Assembly (NCBI GenBank): GCA_951812725.1
Contig: OX638330.1
Span: forward strand, 2,170,001 to 2,234,000
Reading direction: 5' to 3'
Length of the DNA: 64,000 bases
Source: an uncultured Caldilineaceae bacterium
GTDB lineage: Bacteria; Chloroflexota; Anaerolineae; Caldilineales; Caldilineaceae
In this document: piece by piece, positions 27,109 to 36,032 of the stretch
Layout of the letters: each line of letters opens with the position of its first letter
How positions within the stretch are numbered: the first letter of the stretch is position 1
Position numbers and translations under genes: made by a program
The notes under the pieces: generated by a model
Told to the model about the DNA's origin: nothing
Database searches by the model: none
Seen by the model: the letters and a program-made list of their open reading frames with translations, nothing else

Positions 27109-27341
27109 ACTTCCCCTTTCGGTGCCAGGCATTTCAACAACAGTATACCAACAAAAGTACAGGTTTCGGCAATGGAGGGGCAAGCGCTGCAGTTCCCCTG
27201 GCGAGCAGTTCTGTGTTAGCCTTTGCTGGCGATTGGTCAGACAGAACTATTCTGTGTGTATGCGCCAGTGCTGGTCTCGACAGCATGGCTTCGACGCTTT
27301 CTGGATGGGCTGGGCTAAGAAGGAGTGGGAGGGAAGACGAT

Positions 27342-28187
27342 ATGGCAGACACTGAACGGTACAAACCGGCAGTTGTAATATTGGAGCCGGACCTGTTTTT
27401 TTCGGTCAGGCTGGAAGATGTCGTGCGCGCGGCGGGCGGCGATCCGATCACTGTCGACAGGGCAGACCAGTTCGTACCCGCAGTCGAACGAACCTTTCCG
27501 GCGCTTTCGATACTGGATCTGAAGACACCGGGGGACTGGGAAACGGCTGTACGTCAATGCAAGATGAAGCCTCATACGCGTCAAACACCTGTCTATGCCT
27601 TTGGCAGCCATGTGGACGTGGAGACGTTGCAACGGGCACGCAAAGCCGGCGCTGATCATGCCTGGGCCCGCAGCCGGATGATGGAGGAACTGGTGACGGT
27701 GGTCGAGCGCCACGTCAATCCACCAGTCCGTCACCTCGACGGCTGCGACGATTCGCTCAGCCGGGAAGCCGCGGCCGGATTGCTGGCATTCAATCAGGGC
27801 CGCTACTTTGACCAGCATGAGTATCTGGAGTTGGCCTGGAACGAGGAGTTGCGCGAGGTACGCGATCTGTACCAAGGAATCTTGCAGGTTGGAGTAGCTT
27901 TTCTGCAGATGGAGCGGGGCAACCGGCGAGGGGCACTGAAGATGTTTCGCCGCGGCCTGCCAAAGCTGCGCGGCCTGGCTGATGTATGCCAGGGAATCAA
28001 CGTCGCTGCATTTCGCTCTGAAGCCGAGCAGATTCATCGCGCGCTTTCGGAGGCGGGCCCGGCCCAACCCGTTGTGCTGTCAGCAACTTCGTTTCCGAGG
28101 ATAGCGTTCATCAATCCCTATGACGGGGAAACGCCGGAAGCGTTGGGAGTACTGCTGCCTGGCGAATCTGAGACTGAAGAAGCCTGA
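27342..28187 (+). CDS. Receiver-like domain fused to DUF309
   Basis: ATG 27342, with GGAGGG a little upstream, gives 281 residues. Residues 5-120 look like a response-regulator receiver, with VILEPD at the first strand and a likely phospho-acceptor Asp in LSILDLKTP. The Lys of the usual TKPF motif is absent (ARSRMMEE), so signalling may be altered. Residues 145-215 are a DUF309 helical domain (FNQGRYFDQHEYLELAW, YQGILQVGVAFLQMERGN). Its function is unknown; DUF309 proteins are found with photosynthesis and redox genes in other phyla. A plus-strand monocistronic gene. Confidence 0.75.
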   Translation: MADTERYKPAVVILEPDLFFSVRLEDVVRAAGGDPITVDRADQFVPAVERTFPALSILDLKTPGDWETAVRQCKMKPHTRQTPVYAFGSHVDVETLQRARKAGADHAWARSRMMEELVTVVERHVNPPVRHLDGCDDSLSREAAAGLLAFNQGRYFDQHEYLELAWNEELREVRDLYQGILQVGVAFLQMERGNRRGALKMFRRGLPKLRGLADVCQGINVAAFRSEAEQIHRALSEAGPAQPVVLSATSFPRIAFINPYDGETPEALGVLLPGESETEEA

Positions 28188-28235
28188 GGCATATAGGGGC
28201 GCTCGCGTCTGCGGCGTATCCATCAGGCTCGTTTC

Positions 28236-28619
28236 CTACAGTGAGGACGACGCGGGATTCGCGGACGGCTTAGCAGGGACGGTCTTACCTTTTACTTTTT
28301 CTGCCACGCGACGCCCCTGATTTGAAAGGATTAGTGTCGCTGCAGGGAATTTCTGGTTGCTGAGCAACAGCCCCTTTTCCTCAAGTTGGCTGACGTCATG
28401 CCACGGGACCAGAGTGTCTTCACCGTTAAGGGAGTGAAGCCTGTAATCTTTGTTGCCGTCAAGATAGCGGTGGGACTTGAGCGTTTCGCCGCGCAGGAGG
28501 GCATCCAGAAGGCGCGTCTGTGATGGAGAGAGGGCGTTGGCGGGCGAGCTATTTGCTCTTCGTAGAAGGAAGGCACGCAGAAACAGGCTGATCTTTGCGG
28601 CCGCGGCGCGCAGGTTCAT
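28236..28619 (-). CDS. Small protein of unknown function, third gene of radical SAM operon
   Basis: 127 residues, not recognised. The N-terminus is basic and amphipathic (MNLRAAAAKISLFLRAFLLRR), then a winged-helix-like stretch (LSPSQTRLLDALLRGETL) and a Lys/Pro-rich tail. Its ATG overlaps the preceding 68-residue gene by four bases (ATGA), so it is translated with it. It could be a DNA- or RNA-binding accessory, but the evidence is thin. Confidence 0.5.
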   Translation of the reverse strand: MNLRAAAAKISLFLRAFLLRRANSSPANALSPSQTRLLDALLRGETLKSHRYLDGNKDYRLHSLNGEDTLVPWHDVSQLEEKGLLLSNQKFPAATLILSNQGRRVAEKVKGKTVPAKPSANPASSSL

Positions 28620-28822
28620 CCCAGTTCGTTGACGTGCTCTTGCAACTTGCGCTGGCTGATCTTTACATATTGGCCGGCTTCGATTTGCGTCATTTCCTCT
28701 TCTGACAGTCGCAAGCGCAGGATGTCAAGGGCATCTTCCGGGCTCTGCCCGTAGGCAAGTTTTTTCTTGCCGTTCTTCATGTCGAACAGGTACATATAGT
28801 GGGGATTGGAAAAGCTGCTCAT
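28616..28822 (-). CDS. 68-residue protein coupled to radical SAM gene
   Basis: A small acidic-basic protein starting three bases after the radical SAM stop and overlapping the next gene by four, so it is tightly coupled to both. Its sequence (HYMYLFDMKNGKKKLAYGQ, then PEDALDILRLRLSEEEMTQI) looks like a short folded domain with two helices. It has no leader or Cys-rich core like a typical RiPP precursor. I do not recognise the family. It could be a partner of the radical SAM enzyme. Confidence 0.55.
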   Translation of the reverse strand: MSSFSNPHYMYLFDMKNGKKKLAYGQSPEDALDILRLRLSEEEMTQIEAGQYVKISQRKLQEHVNELG

Positions 28823-28825
28823 CTC

Positions 28826-30286
28826 TTACGCCTTTACGAGAGCTTGCTGGTACATTCCTTCGTACCCGCGCTGCTGTTCATCCTTTGACAGTCCGCGATT
28901 GACCTCGGCATCGAATTTGCCTGCGAGCAGTTCCCGGTAGAAGCCGTAGTTGACGCCCTTCACCTTTTCGTCGTCCGGGAAGCGGTGATAGTTGTCATTG
29001 CCCATCAGGCTTTTGCCTTCGGCTATCAACTGAAAACCCAGAGCGGAGCCGGGATAGGGGGCGTAGTAGGAGATTGACGGGAAGACCCGCTTCATCCGTT
29101 TAAGCATGCGCATCGTCTTGAAGGCATCCTCATCGGTTTCGCCAGGGATGCCCAGCATGATGTTGGACCAGAAGACCGGCGGCTCTTTGCCCTCCGCTTC
29201 CATTTCATCACCTAAATCGTTGACAAGGTCGATGGCGAAGTTGTTGTCCTCCTCGGTGCATTCCTTGTTAAGCAACTTCAGAATGCGGTCGCTGCCCGAT
29301 TCGAAACCGATCGAAATCAAGTTCCAGTTGGTCTCGCGGACCAGCGCTGTGAAGAGCTCCGGCCACTGCCGTACAGTGTCGGCGCGGCCAGCTGCCCAAT
29401 AGGGCCAAACTTTGTTGGCACGGCGGGGGTACTCTTTGATCCATTCCTGCAGCCATTTGGGGCTCTGGAAAAACATGGAGTCGTGGATAACGACAGAGCC
29501 GACCCCGTATTTCTCGTCAAGTGCGTTAAGCTCGTCTATCACCATGGCAACAGGGCGGCGGCCCATGTTGGGGATGTAGGAAGCCTCGTTGCAGAATACG
29601 CATTGCCATGGACAGACCCGGCTGGTGATAATGGTGGCAACAGGCGGCGGACCCCAACCGCACTCCGGCTCCATCGGCCAATTGAAGTTTCGCGCCAGCT
29701 TCAGAGCTCGATATGCGCGACGCGGCCTTGCGTTGGCGAGCGCCTCGCTCCAGTTTGCCGGTTTGGGCCACAGTTCGCGGTCGATCTCGGGCCACTCGGC
29801 CATGGAGCGTGCACCCTTGCCGAGAAAAACTCTGGGGAAACTGTCCGGGTCGCGTACCAGGTCGACGATGACTTCTTCACCGGCACCCTGGCAAATCTTG
29901 TCGAATGCGTCAACTTCCGCCATTTCGTCGGGCGCGACTGTCGCGTGCATTCCTCCGGCCATGACGATGCCTTCTGGATTTATCTCCTTGAAGATCTGCG
30001 CGGCCTTCAGTGCCACCGGAAAGGTATAACTGCGCACATTCATCAGAGCCATCTTGTAACCGGGGAGTTTCCGAGCCAACTGTTCCCAGGAAGTGACGGC
30101 GCGCGTTGAGACAATATCCGTTTCAATTCCGTTCTGGTGCAGTATGGTGCGCAGGAGCCCGAGTCCGTGGTCCTGCCACTGCTCGTGTGGACCTTGCGGA
30201 TAGACCAGATCGCCCAAATCGCCCAGATCGATCCAGACGATGTCGCTCTTGCGTTCCGTGCTCCAGGGCCAAATCGAATTCAACAA
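28826..30286 (-). CDS. B12-binding-domain radical SAM protein
   Basis: A 486-residue enzyme of the B12-binding radical SAM class. An N-terminal Rossmann-like cobalamin domain spans about 35-145 (MALMNVRSYTFPVALKAAQI, MAGGMHATVAPDEMAEV). The radical SAM cluster motif CPWQCVFCN lies near residue 225. The C-terminal part includes SIGFESGSDRILKLLNK and FWSNIMLGIPGETDEDAFKT, typical of the family. Such enzymes methylate or rearrange unreactive carbon atoms in lipids, pigments and natural products. The TTG start at 30286 has GGAGGAG five bases upstream. It leads a tight operon with two small genes and follows Fe-S and sulfur-transfer genes. Confidence 0.85.
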   Translation of the reverse strand: MLNSIWPWSTERKSDIVWIDLGDLGDLVYPQGPHEQWQDHGLGLLRTILHQNGIETDIVSTRAVTSWEQLARKLPGYKMALMNVRSYTFPVALKAAQIFKEINPEGIVMAGGMHATVAPDEMAEVDAFDKICQGAGEEVIVDLVRDPDSFPRVFLGKGARSMAEWPEIDRELWPKPANWSEALANARPRRAYRALKLARNFNWPMEPECGWGPPPVATIITSRVCPWQCVFCNEASYIPNMGRRPVAMVIDELNALDEKYGVGSVVIHDSMFFQSPKWLQEWIKEYPRRANKVWPYWAAGRADTVRQWPELFTALVRETNWNLISIGFESGSDRILKLLNKECTEEDNNFAIDLVNDLGDEMEAEGKEPPVFWSNIMLGIPGETDEDAFKTMRMLKRMKRVFPSISYYAPYPGSALGFQLIAEGKSLMGNDNYHRFPDDEKVKGVNYGFYRELLAGKFDAEVNRGLSKDEQQRGYEGMYQQALVKA

Positions 30287-30376
30287 ATGCTCCTCCAGCT
30301 ACAATAAAGTGAAAGATCAGCCGTGACCAGGCTCATCGGCGCCGCTCCACACGCTCGTGGAGGGTTCGGCAGCCTG

Positions 30377-30748
30377 CTACAGGCTGGCATAGCGGCCGAC
30401 AGTTTCGTCGATCTCTTCAGCCCAAGCGTCGATACCGCCGGCCATACTAACTGCATTGGACCAGCCTTGTTGGCGGAGAAAGACGGTTACTTGTGCGCTA
30501 CGCAACCCTTTGTGGCAGAAGAGGACGACTTCCGTATCCTGGTTCTGACGCAGGGCTTCCGGAATGGCGTCAAGCCGCCGTTCGCGCAGGTCGCTCAGAG
30601 GCAAACTGATGAACTCGCTCTCAGGAAGACTGGCCAATTCAAGTTCATTGGGTTCCCGGACGTCAACCAAAAAGAACTCAGTGCGTTCCTGTTGTTTATC
30701 GACTACATCTTGCACACTTACTTCCGGTGCGCCATACGGGTTGGGCAT
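30377..30748 (-). CDS. Single-domain rhodanese-like protein
   Basis: A 123-residue rhodanese domain. The strand FFLVDVREPNELELASL (near 28) and the catalytic Cys in LFCHKGLRSA (near 78) are intact, so it can hold a persulfide. The C-terminal WAEEIDETV helix completes the fold. Rhodaneses deliver sulfane sulfur for Fe-S, molybdopterin or thio-tRNA synthesis. Its neighbours, an A-type Fe-S carrier and MoaA, make such a role plausible here, though no partner is proven. Confidence 0.9.
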   Translation of the reverse strand: MPNPYGAPEVSVQDVVDKQQERTEFFLVDVREPNELELASLPESEFISLPLSDLRERRLDAIPEALRQNQDTEVVLFCHKGLRSAQVTVFLRQQGWSNAVSMAGGIDAWAEEIDETVGRYASL

Positions 30749-30835
30749 TGTTATTGCTCTCGCTATCGTGGCTTGGGTTGTTGGTGCTAGCCAATAGACA
30801 GAGTCTGATCAGACCAATGCGTTTTTGCACCAAGA

Positions 30836-31228
30836 TCAGAAGTCGGCTGGATCGATCGGTTGACGCCCCCCGAATCCGGCGTTGACGTCGTGCCAAAAGC
30901 TGAGATCGTCTTCACCATGCTTCCAGCAGAGATAAACTTCGCGGCCGTCGCGAATCGACAAGAAATCGATCAACCCTTTGTCGATGTCTTTTACGAGGAT
31001 ACCCATTTCCAGGATGCCCTTTACGCCCGACTCCAGCTTGTTGAAATGGGAATAGACGGTTCCGGCTGCAGCGTTGCCGCCGTTGTGGGCCGCCTTTTGC
31101 AGGACTGGCCAGATATCGGGCCGCAGACGGATAATCTCGGTGCGAGCCTCTTGCACCTGTTCCATCAATGCCTTGACAATAGGTAGCGCGGCTTTCGCCT
31201 CATTCAACGTATAATAGCGGGCCTGCAT
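30836..31228 (-). CDS. DUF2203 protein
   Basis: The ATG at 31228, seven bases after GGAG, gives 130 residues. The signature is YYTLNEAKAALPIVKALMEQV at the N-terminus, then GILVKDIDKGLIDFLSIRDG and LCWKHGEDDLSFWHDVNAGF. These match DUF2203, a helix-plus-strand family of unknown function. It sits between the Fe-S carrier gene and the rhodanese gene in the same direction and may be part of the same unit. Confidence 0.8.
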   Translation of the reverse strand: MQARYYTLNEAKAALPIVKALMEQVQEARTEIIRLRPDIWPVLQKAAHNGGNAAAGTVYSHFNKLESGVKGILEMGILVKDIDKGLIDFLSIRDGREVYLCWKHGEDDLSFWHDVNAGFGGRQPIDPADF

Positions 31229-31350
31229 AGGACTCCAACCTGGTCGGAGCAAAGGCGAATCAACCGGCCGCCCGTCCGATCCTGCAACGGGCGACCGGTA
31301 AATTGCAGAGAGTTCTCGGCCTCTGCCGATTCGATTCGATTCGCGGGAAA

Positions 31351-31767
31351 CTAGTGACCGCAGCCACTTCCGCAGCCGGCGCCGGCTGCGGCACCGGCCT
31401 CGGCGCCATTTGTTCGGAAGCTGCTGCCGCAGCCGCACGAACTGGTGGCGTTGGGATTCTCGATATGGAATCCGCCACCCATCAGGTTGTCAATATAGTC
31501 GATGCTGGAACCGGCAACATAGAAGATGCTCGTCGGATCGATCACGACACGCAGACCGTACTGCTCGAAGACCTGGTCGGCATCCTGGATGTCGTCATCG
31601 AAAGTCATTCCGTACTGCATCCCTCCGCAGCCGCCGCCTTTGACAAAGACGCGCAACGCGTGAGACTCGCGCAGGCCCTTCTGATCGAGAATGCCGCCCA
31701 GTTTCTCGGCCGCATTTTCCGTTAGCGTCACTTCTTCTGTCTTAGTGTCGGTCAATGTAATGTCCAT
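31351..31767 (-). CDS. A-type Fe-S carrier (IscA/ErpA/HesB family) with Cys-rich tail
   Basis: A 138-residue A-type carrier. The three conserved Cys residues are visible: one in VKGGGCGGMQYG (near 47) and two in SSCGCGSSF (near 110). These hold and hand over [2Fe-2S] or [4Fe-4S] clusters. The family usually ends right after CGCG(S/T)SF. This one continues for about 20 residues with a Gly/Ala-rich tail ending GAGCGSGCGH, adding two Cys and a His. It begins a group of Fe-S and sulfur genes. ATG 31767 follows AAGGAGAT, an excellent ribosome site. Confidence 0.92.
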   Translation of the reverse strand: MDITLTDTKTEEVTLTENAAEKLGGILDQKGLRESHALRVFVKGGGCGGMQYGMTFDDDIQDADQVFEQYGLRVVIDPTSIFYVAGSSIDYIDNLMGGGFHIENPNATSSCGCGSSFRTNGAEAGAAAGAGCGSGCGH

Positions 31768-31972
31768 CGAGATCTCCTTAAATGTATGGACGGGTCTGAA
31801 CTGGTAACAAAGTAATTACTAAGACTCTTGGTAGAGTTCCTGCTGTGATCAAGGTTTGGATCAGGGCGCCGATTCGCCTCACTCTATTTGCGATGGAATT
31901 CTGAGTTTGTTCCGGGAAGGCGATTTTGCCTCCAAACGGTAATAGCCGAAAAATGATTGCAAGGAATTCGCT

Positions 31973-33103
31973 TCAGCCACCAATCTGGTTCATAGCCCGG
32001 TCCTCGGCGAATTCGCCTGAGGCAAGACCGTGACCCCACGGTTTATGGAATGCGCCCTCCTTCATTAGCGCTCGAATCTTATCGAATCCGGCGCCGGCGC
32101 GCAAAGGTTCGAGCAGGTCGACCTCATCATCGCGCAGGAGACAGAGTCGAAGCTTGCCGTCGGCAGTCAGTCGTACGCGACCGCAGCCCTGGCAGAACGG
32201 CTCGGTGACGCTGCTGATAAAGCCGAGCGTGCCTTTTGCTCCGGGGATTCGAAACGGGCGGCTGGGATCGACAAAATCGTAGCTGGCCTCTTCAAGCCCA
32301 CCAAAAACGGACTCGACTTTCTGGCGAATCTCACGGAAAGAGACGACGTGGCTCAACTGAAAATCGCTCACTTCTCCAAATGGCATCATCTCGATGAATC
32401 GGACTTCCCAGTCCTTCTCCAAGGTGAGCCGGGCCAGATCGGTGACATCTTCCTCGTTGAATCCGCGGGTCACAACACAGTTTAGTTTGACGGGTCGCAA
32501 CCCGGCCCGTTCGGAGGCGTCGATTCCCTTCCACACATCGTCGATGTCGCCCCAACGCGTGATTCGGCGGAAGCGTTCGGGATCGATTGTGTCGATGCTG
32601 ATGTTGACCCGGTTCAGGCCAGCGTCGGCCAGCGGCTGCGCCAAGTCATGCAGAAGGAGGGCGTTTGTCGTCATGGCCACATCCTTAATTCCGGGAATGG
32701 CCGAGATTTGGCGCACCAACTCGACGACACCTGGCCGGATAGTCGGTTCGCCGCCGGTCAGACGAATCTTGTCGACGCCCAGGCTGGCCGCGACATTGAC
32801 GAGAAAGATAATTTCTTCGTCGGACATCAGTTCATGGCGCGGGCGAAACTGCATGTGTTCCGGCATACAGTATACGCAACGCAAATTGCATGCGTCGGTA
32901 AGGCTGATGCGCAGGTAGCGGACACGGCGCCCATAGCTGTCATGGGTTGGCTCGGTCATTGCAGCCAGTGCGTCGGCGCCCGGCGGAGGCGTCATGGTTA
33001 TGCTGCCATATTTTGTTTGATGCTTGTGCCCGTTCTGCTCAGCCACCGCCACTTCTGTCAGCGGGAGCTCCTGCAGTTTCGGATTGCGTAATGTCATCGG
33101 CAT
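31973..33103 (-). CDS. moaA: GTP 3',8-cyclase MoaA
   Basis: A 376-residue radical SAM enzyme that rearranges GTP to the first molybdopterin intermediate. The N-terminal cluster motif is DACNLRCVYCM (C-x3-C-x2-C) and the C-terminal [4Fe-4S] site has FCQGCGRVRL and RLCLLRDDEVD. The protein ends in GG, as MoaA does, which is needed for activity. A poorly conserved extension of about 48 residues precedes the family start (ATG 32959 is an alternative). The SufR-like regulator gene ends 33 bp upstream, so the two may share a transcript. No other moa/moe genes are nearby. Confidence 0.93.
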   Translation of the reverse strand: MPMTLRNPKLQELPLTEVAVAEQNGHKHQTKYGSITMTPPPGADALAAMTEPTHDSYGRRVRYLRISLTDACNLRCVYCMPEHMQFRPRHELMSDEEIIFLVNVAASLGVDKIRLTGGEPTIRPGVVELVRQISAIPGIKDVAMTTNALLLHDLAQPLADAGLNRVNISIDTIDPERFRRITRWGDIDDVWKGIDASERAGLRPVKLNCVVTRGFNEEDVTDLARLTLEKDWEVRFIEMMPFGEVSDFQLSHVVSFREIRQKVESVFGGLEEASYDFVDPSRPFRIPGAKGTLGFISSVTEPFCQGCGRVRLTADGKLRLCLLRDDEVDLLEPLRAGAGFDKIRALMKEGAFHKPWGHGLASGEFAEDRAMNQIGG

Positions 33104-33136
33104 ATTTGCAGTTTCCCAATGGGACGGTTCCGCTTC

Positions 33137-33796
33137 TCAGATAATCAGCTCAACGTTCTGTGTTCCGGGAGCGCCTTCTCCGGTTTCAACCTGTACACGA
33201 AAACTGCAGCAGCTTTGACCGTCAGCAATGGCTTGAACAAGGTCGCAGCTCTGACCGCTTAGCGATTCCACGAGCGCCAAATCCATGCAGCAGAGTTCCT
33301 TGTGCTCCGCAGCCACCCCTGTATAGGGACAGTTGTGGGTGTGGAGCAAGCCGGTAGTTGGCTCCCAATGCGACAGGTAGCCTCTCTCGTTAAGGAAGGC
33401 GACGACCCTATCCATTCGTTCGTCCAACCTCTCATCATCCGGGCCGTCAAGCGCAACTGGTTGTGCCATTTCCTGGGCTAATTTTCGAAAGCAGCCGTCG
33501 ATCTTTTCAGGAGGAAGCATCTGTTTCATCTGCCGTACAACGCCGGCCGTCAAGAGGGCGAAATTGTCCGGAAAATGGGAATCTGCATTCGCAGTCAATG
33601 AATAGATCTGTTGGGGACGGCCGACTTTTCGGCGACCCTTGGCTTTGGAGACTGTGATCAGATTGTCTGAAAGCAGTATATCCAGATGATACCTTACCGA
33701 TATCGGCGCCAAGTCCAGCCGTTCAGCCAGTGCTCCGACCGAGGCCTGACCATCCTGTTTGAGTATCTCTAAGATGCGACTGCGAACTGTCTGCAC
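33137..33796 (-). CDS. SufR-like winged-helix regulator with C-terminal Cys cluster
   Basis: GTG 33796, with TTGGAG upstream, gives 219 residues. The N-terminal winged helix (RILEILKQDGQASVGALAE, RYHLDILL, GRRKVGRPQQIYSL) is ArsR/DeoR-like. The C-terminal half has Cys residues in HNCPYTGVAAEHKELCCMDL and SGQSCDLVQAIADGQSCCSF, as in SufR-type repressors that bind an Fe-S cluster and sense iron or oxidative stress. It lies upstream of moaA and near an A-type Fe-S carrier, both Fe-S dependent. An earlier TTG start at 33877 is less likely. Confidence 0.78.
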   Translation of the reverse strand: MQTVRSRILEILKQDGQASVGALAERLDLAPISVRYHLDILLSDNLITVSKAKGRRKVGRPQQIYSLTANADSHFPDNFALLTAGVVRQMKQMLPPEKIDGCFRKLAQEMAQPVALDGPDDERLDERMDRVVAFLNERGYLSHWEPTTGLLHTHNCPYTGVAAEHKELCCMDLALVESLSGQSCDLVQAIADGQSCCSFRVQVETGEGAPGTQNVELII

Positions 33797-34083
33797 AATA
33801 TTACTCCAAGAAATTACTCCAAGAAAACGATTGAGCAGGTTGGCTTCTATTTTAACAGAGAGAGCGGGCCGTGTCAAACATTTTTATGAACAAATTCATA
33901 AAAAACTATTACGGGTGTCTCATGGTACTGGTTCGTCTGGCTTCCAGACGGCGCTGGGTGGCATCTTGCGAGGCAGAAGAGAGGCGTCTCGCGGCGCGCT
34001 GGCAGTTGTTTTTGCTGGCGCAGTTGCTGAGCCACCATTCTTGACACGCCGGTCGTCGTTGGAACTTGTGGGGGAGGTGGCGA

Positions 34084-34450
34084 CGCAACTGGTGAACAGC
34101 CGCGGCATTGCTCGCCAGCCGACACGCTGCATTGAAGGCGCACGGTGGGTGAGGGATGGTTTTGGAGGGGGGCGTTGCGGGGGCGCAGCCCCTGCACAAG
34201 GGAGGGCGCTTGCGCCCGACCGCCCATATACAAAGAGGATGACAGCTACATATAGGGTGATAGCCTCTGGCTGCGAGTGCGCAGAGTTCATTGTATAGGG
34301 GCGACCGACAGCCCTTGGCCGCCTGAGAGCGTCTGTGCCCGCAGGCGAACTGCCGAGGATGGTGGTCAGCGAATAGGGACGGGAGACGCTCTGAATGCCA
34401 GGGTGAGGCTGCGCTGCGGGGCCGCGAATCGACGGTGGCTGCGTAGTTAC
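34084..34450 (+). mobile_element. MITE-like element, copy D (type 2 arms)
   Basis: The core is identical in layout to copies A-C: the hairpin GCGGGGGCGCAGCCCCTGC, then a second hairpin GGGCGCTTGCGCCC (34204-34217) and CGACCGCCCATATACAA. The arms differ from type 1 but align with copy E (GCAACTGGTG at left, GGCTGCGTAGTTAC at right). The right end matches the type 1 inverted repeat; the left end is not resolved, so the start given is where homology with E begins. It lies between divergent genes. Confidence 0.7.
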
Positions 34451-34977
34451 TCACGGGCTGAAAAGGCATTGGGGGAGAGGAAATCAGTGGATGAGAATCG
34501 ACGATTTCTTTGCGTTTCGGGCCAACTGCAGTGGACATTTTTTCCATGCCTTGACTTGCCTCTTGCTTTGAGATACCATGCTTTGGAGGCGTTGCAACAG
34601 CAGGTCATCCTCATTTCAGACGAATGACAATGTGTCCAGAGTATTTAGAGAGCAACTGCTTCGATTTCCTCTTTCACCCCGTGCAACACGTACCCATTTG
34701 ATGAGTCTTCGCCACCATCTCACCGCAGCTTGCGACTGGCGGTAGGTGCAAATGGAACCGAAACCCTTTCGTGCGGAAGAAGTCTACCAAGACGCATCCT
34801 GTCCCTCCCGCCCTTTAGAGCTGAGCCGCGGAACATTATTCTGTTCAAGTGCGTCAGTTCTTGTAGGCTGTCCGACCGGCACAGCGCGCCTACCAGCTAA
34901 GACAGCCCATCCATATCCCTTTGACGTCGAATTGAACTCGATTCATTGATCGTCAGCCATTCACGAAAGAAATACCC
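34451..34977. other. Intergenic stretch, no gene recognised
   Basis: About 530 bp between copy D and the Ig-like protein. Short open frames lack ribosome sites and conserved features. It should contain the promoter of the downstream gene, but no clear -35/-10 pair was identified. Confidence 0.4.
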
Positions 34978-35763
34978 ATGCTTAACTTTTGTTGTGTCAG
35001 CAATGACAATCGACTTCAGGAGTTCGACCTTCCCAGTTCACGTTTGTTCCGTACCATTGGATTGGGGCTCCTCCTGGCTTTGGCCATGGTGGCCTTTGCC
35101 AACACGCCCATTTTTGCCCAGTCTCCTCCCTCCCCGAATGTTCTAGTAGACGATTACGCTTCCGTCCCTAAGAACGACAGCGTGGATATTGAGGTACTGG
35201 GCAATGATACAATCCCTGAGTTTGGCAGCTTTGATTTCACCGGCCCGGAGTTCGGAAGGATTACATCCTTTTCGAGCAATGCATTTACGAAGATTCTCTC
35301 CTTCAACTACAGGCCCAACACGAATTATGTAGGCAGTGACAACTTTTACTATCTGGTCTCCGACAGTAACGGGCGGACACTACACGCGGCCGTTTACATT
35401 ACGGTCTATGCGGAACTTGATTGCGCCACCTGTCTCATCAGGCACGCAGCAACGCCCATCAACATTACGATTGGCGGAGATGGTGCTTTCAACTTTCACT
35501 TCATTGGAGACGGCGGCGTCTCCACGGGGCCGGTACTCCCGCCGGTGCGAGAATTGACCGAAGCGTACTCGCCTGAATCGGGTAACATCGTCCTGTTTGA
35601 AGGAGAAAACTCGATTTCTGGCGCACCGGTAGTGATCAGCTACTTGTCAACCGAGCAGGTTGTACATGTGAATACTTCCTACATGGACCGGCACAATGGT
35701 TCGATGAAACCTTACATCTTCGTCATTGACCTGGATGAGGAAGTGTCGCACTGGGAGTGGTGA
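34978..35763 (+). CDS. Secreted Ig/cadherin-like repeat protein of unknown role
   Basis: 261 residues with a signal-like hydrophobic segment near 28-48 (LGLLLALAMVAFANTPIFAQ). Residues 55-130 (DDYASVPKNDSVDIEVLGND, then SFNYRPNTNYVGSDNFYYL) match the tandem cadherin/Ig-like module often seen in bacterial surface proteins. The C-terminal 120 residues are not recognised. It ends about 270 bp before the solute-binding gene of the ABC operon and may or may not be linked to it. Confidence 0.65.
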   Translation: MLNFCCVSNDNRLQEFDLPSSRLFRTIGLGLLLALAMVAFANTPIFAQSPPSPNVLVDDYASVPKNDSVDIEVLGNDTIPEFGSFDFTGPEFGRITSFSSNAFTKILSFNYRPNTNYVGSDNFYYLVSDSNGRTLHAAVYITVYAELDCATCLIRHAATPINITIGGDGAFNFHFIGDGGVSTGPVLPPVRELTEAYSPESGNIVLFEGENSISGAPVVISYLSTEQVVHVNTSYMDRHNGSMKPYIFVIDLDEEVSHWEW

Positions 35764-36032
35764 TCTCTCGAAGCAGATTTGCAGGTTCAGGACTGCGGCT
35801 GAGCAGGCAGTCAGTTGCAGGCGGCTGCCAGAGGGAGGCGACACTTCAGCAAAGTAAAGTGACCGAGTATCATTTTCGGGAAACAAGAAAGGAGGCGCGC
35901 GACAAAGACAATGGACCACGAGAGCATCTGGTGCAGGACCAATTGACGTCAAGAAACCAGTATGGCAGGACGTCAAGACCGGCCGTTGGCCGAAGAGCCA
36001 AGCGGCCCAACCCACGAGCGAAAGGGACCATC

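Noticed and set aside
34145..34298. Short reading frames with a GLRPRNAP-like peptide repeated in several intergenic regions
   Set aside because: They come from the shared DNA core of the MITE-like copies read in various frames; no ribosome site or codon bias supports translation.
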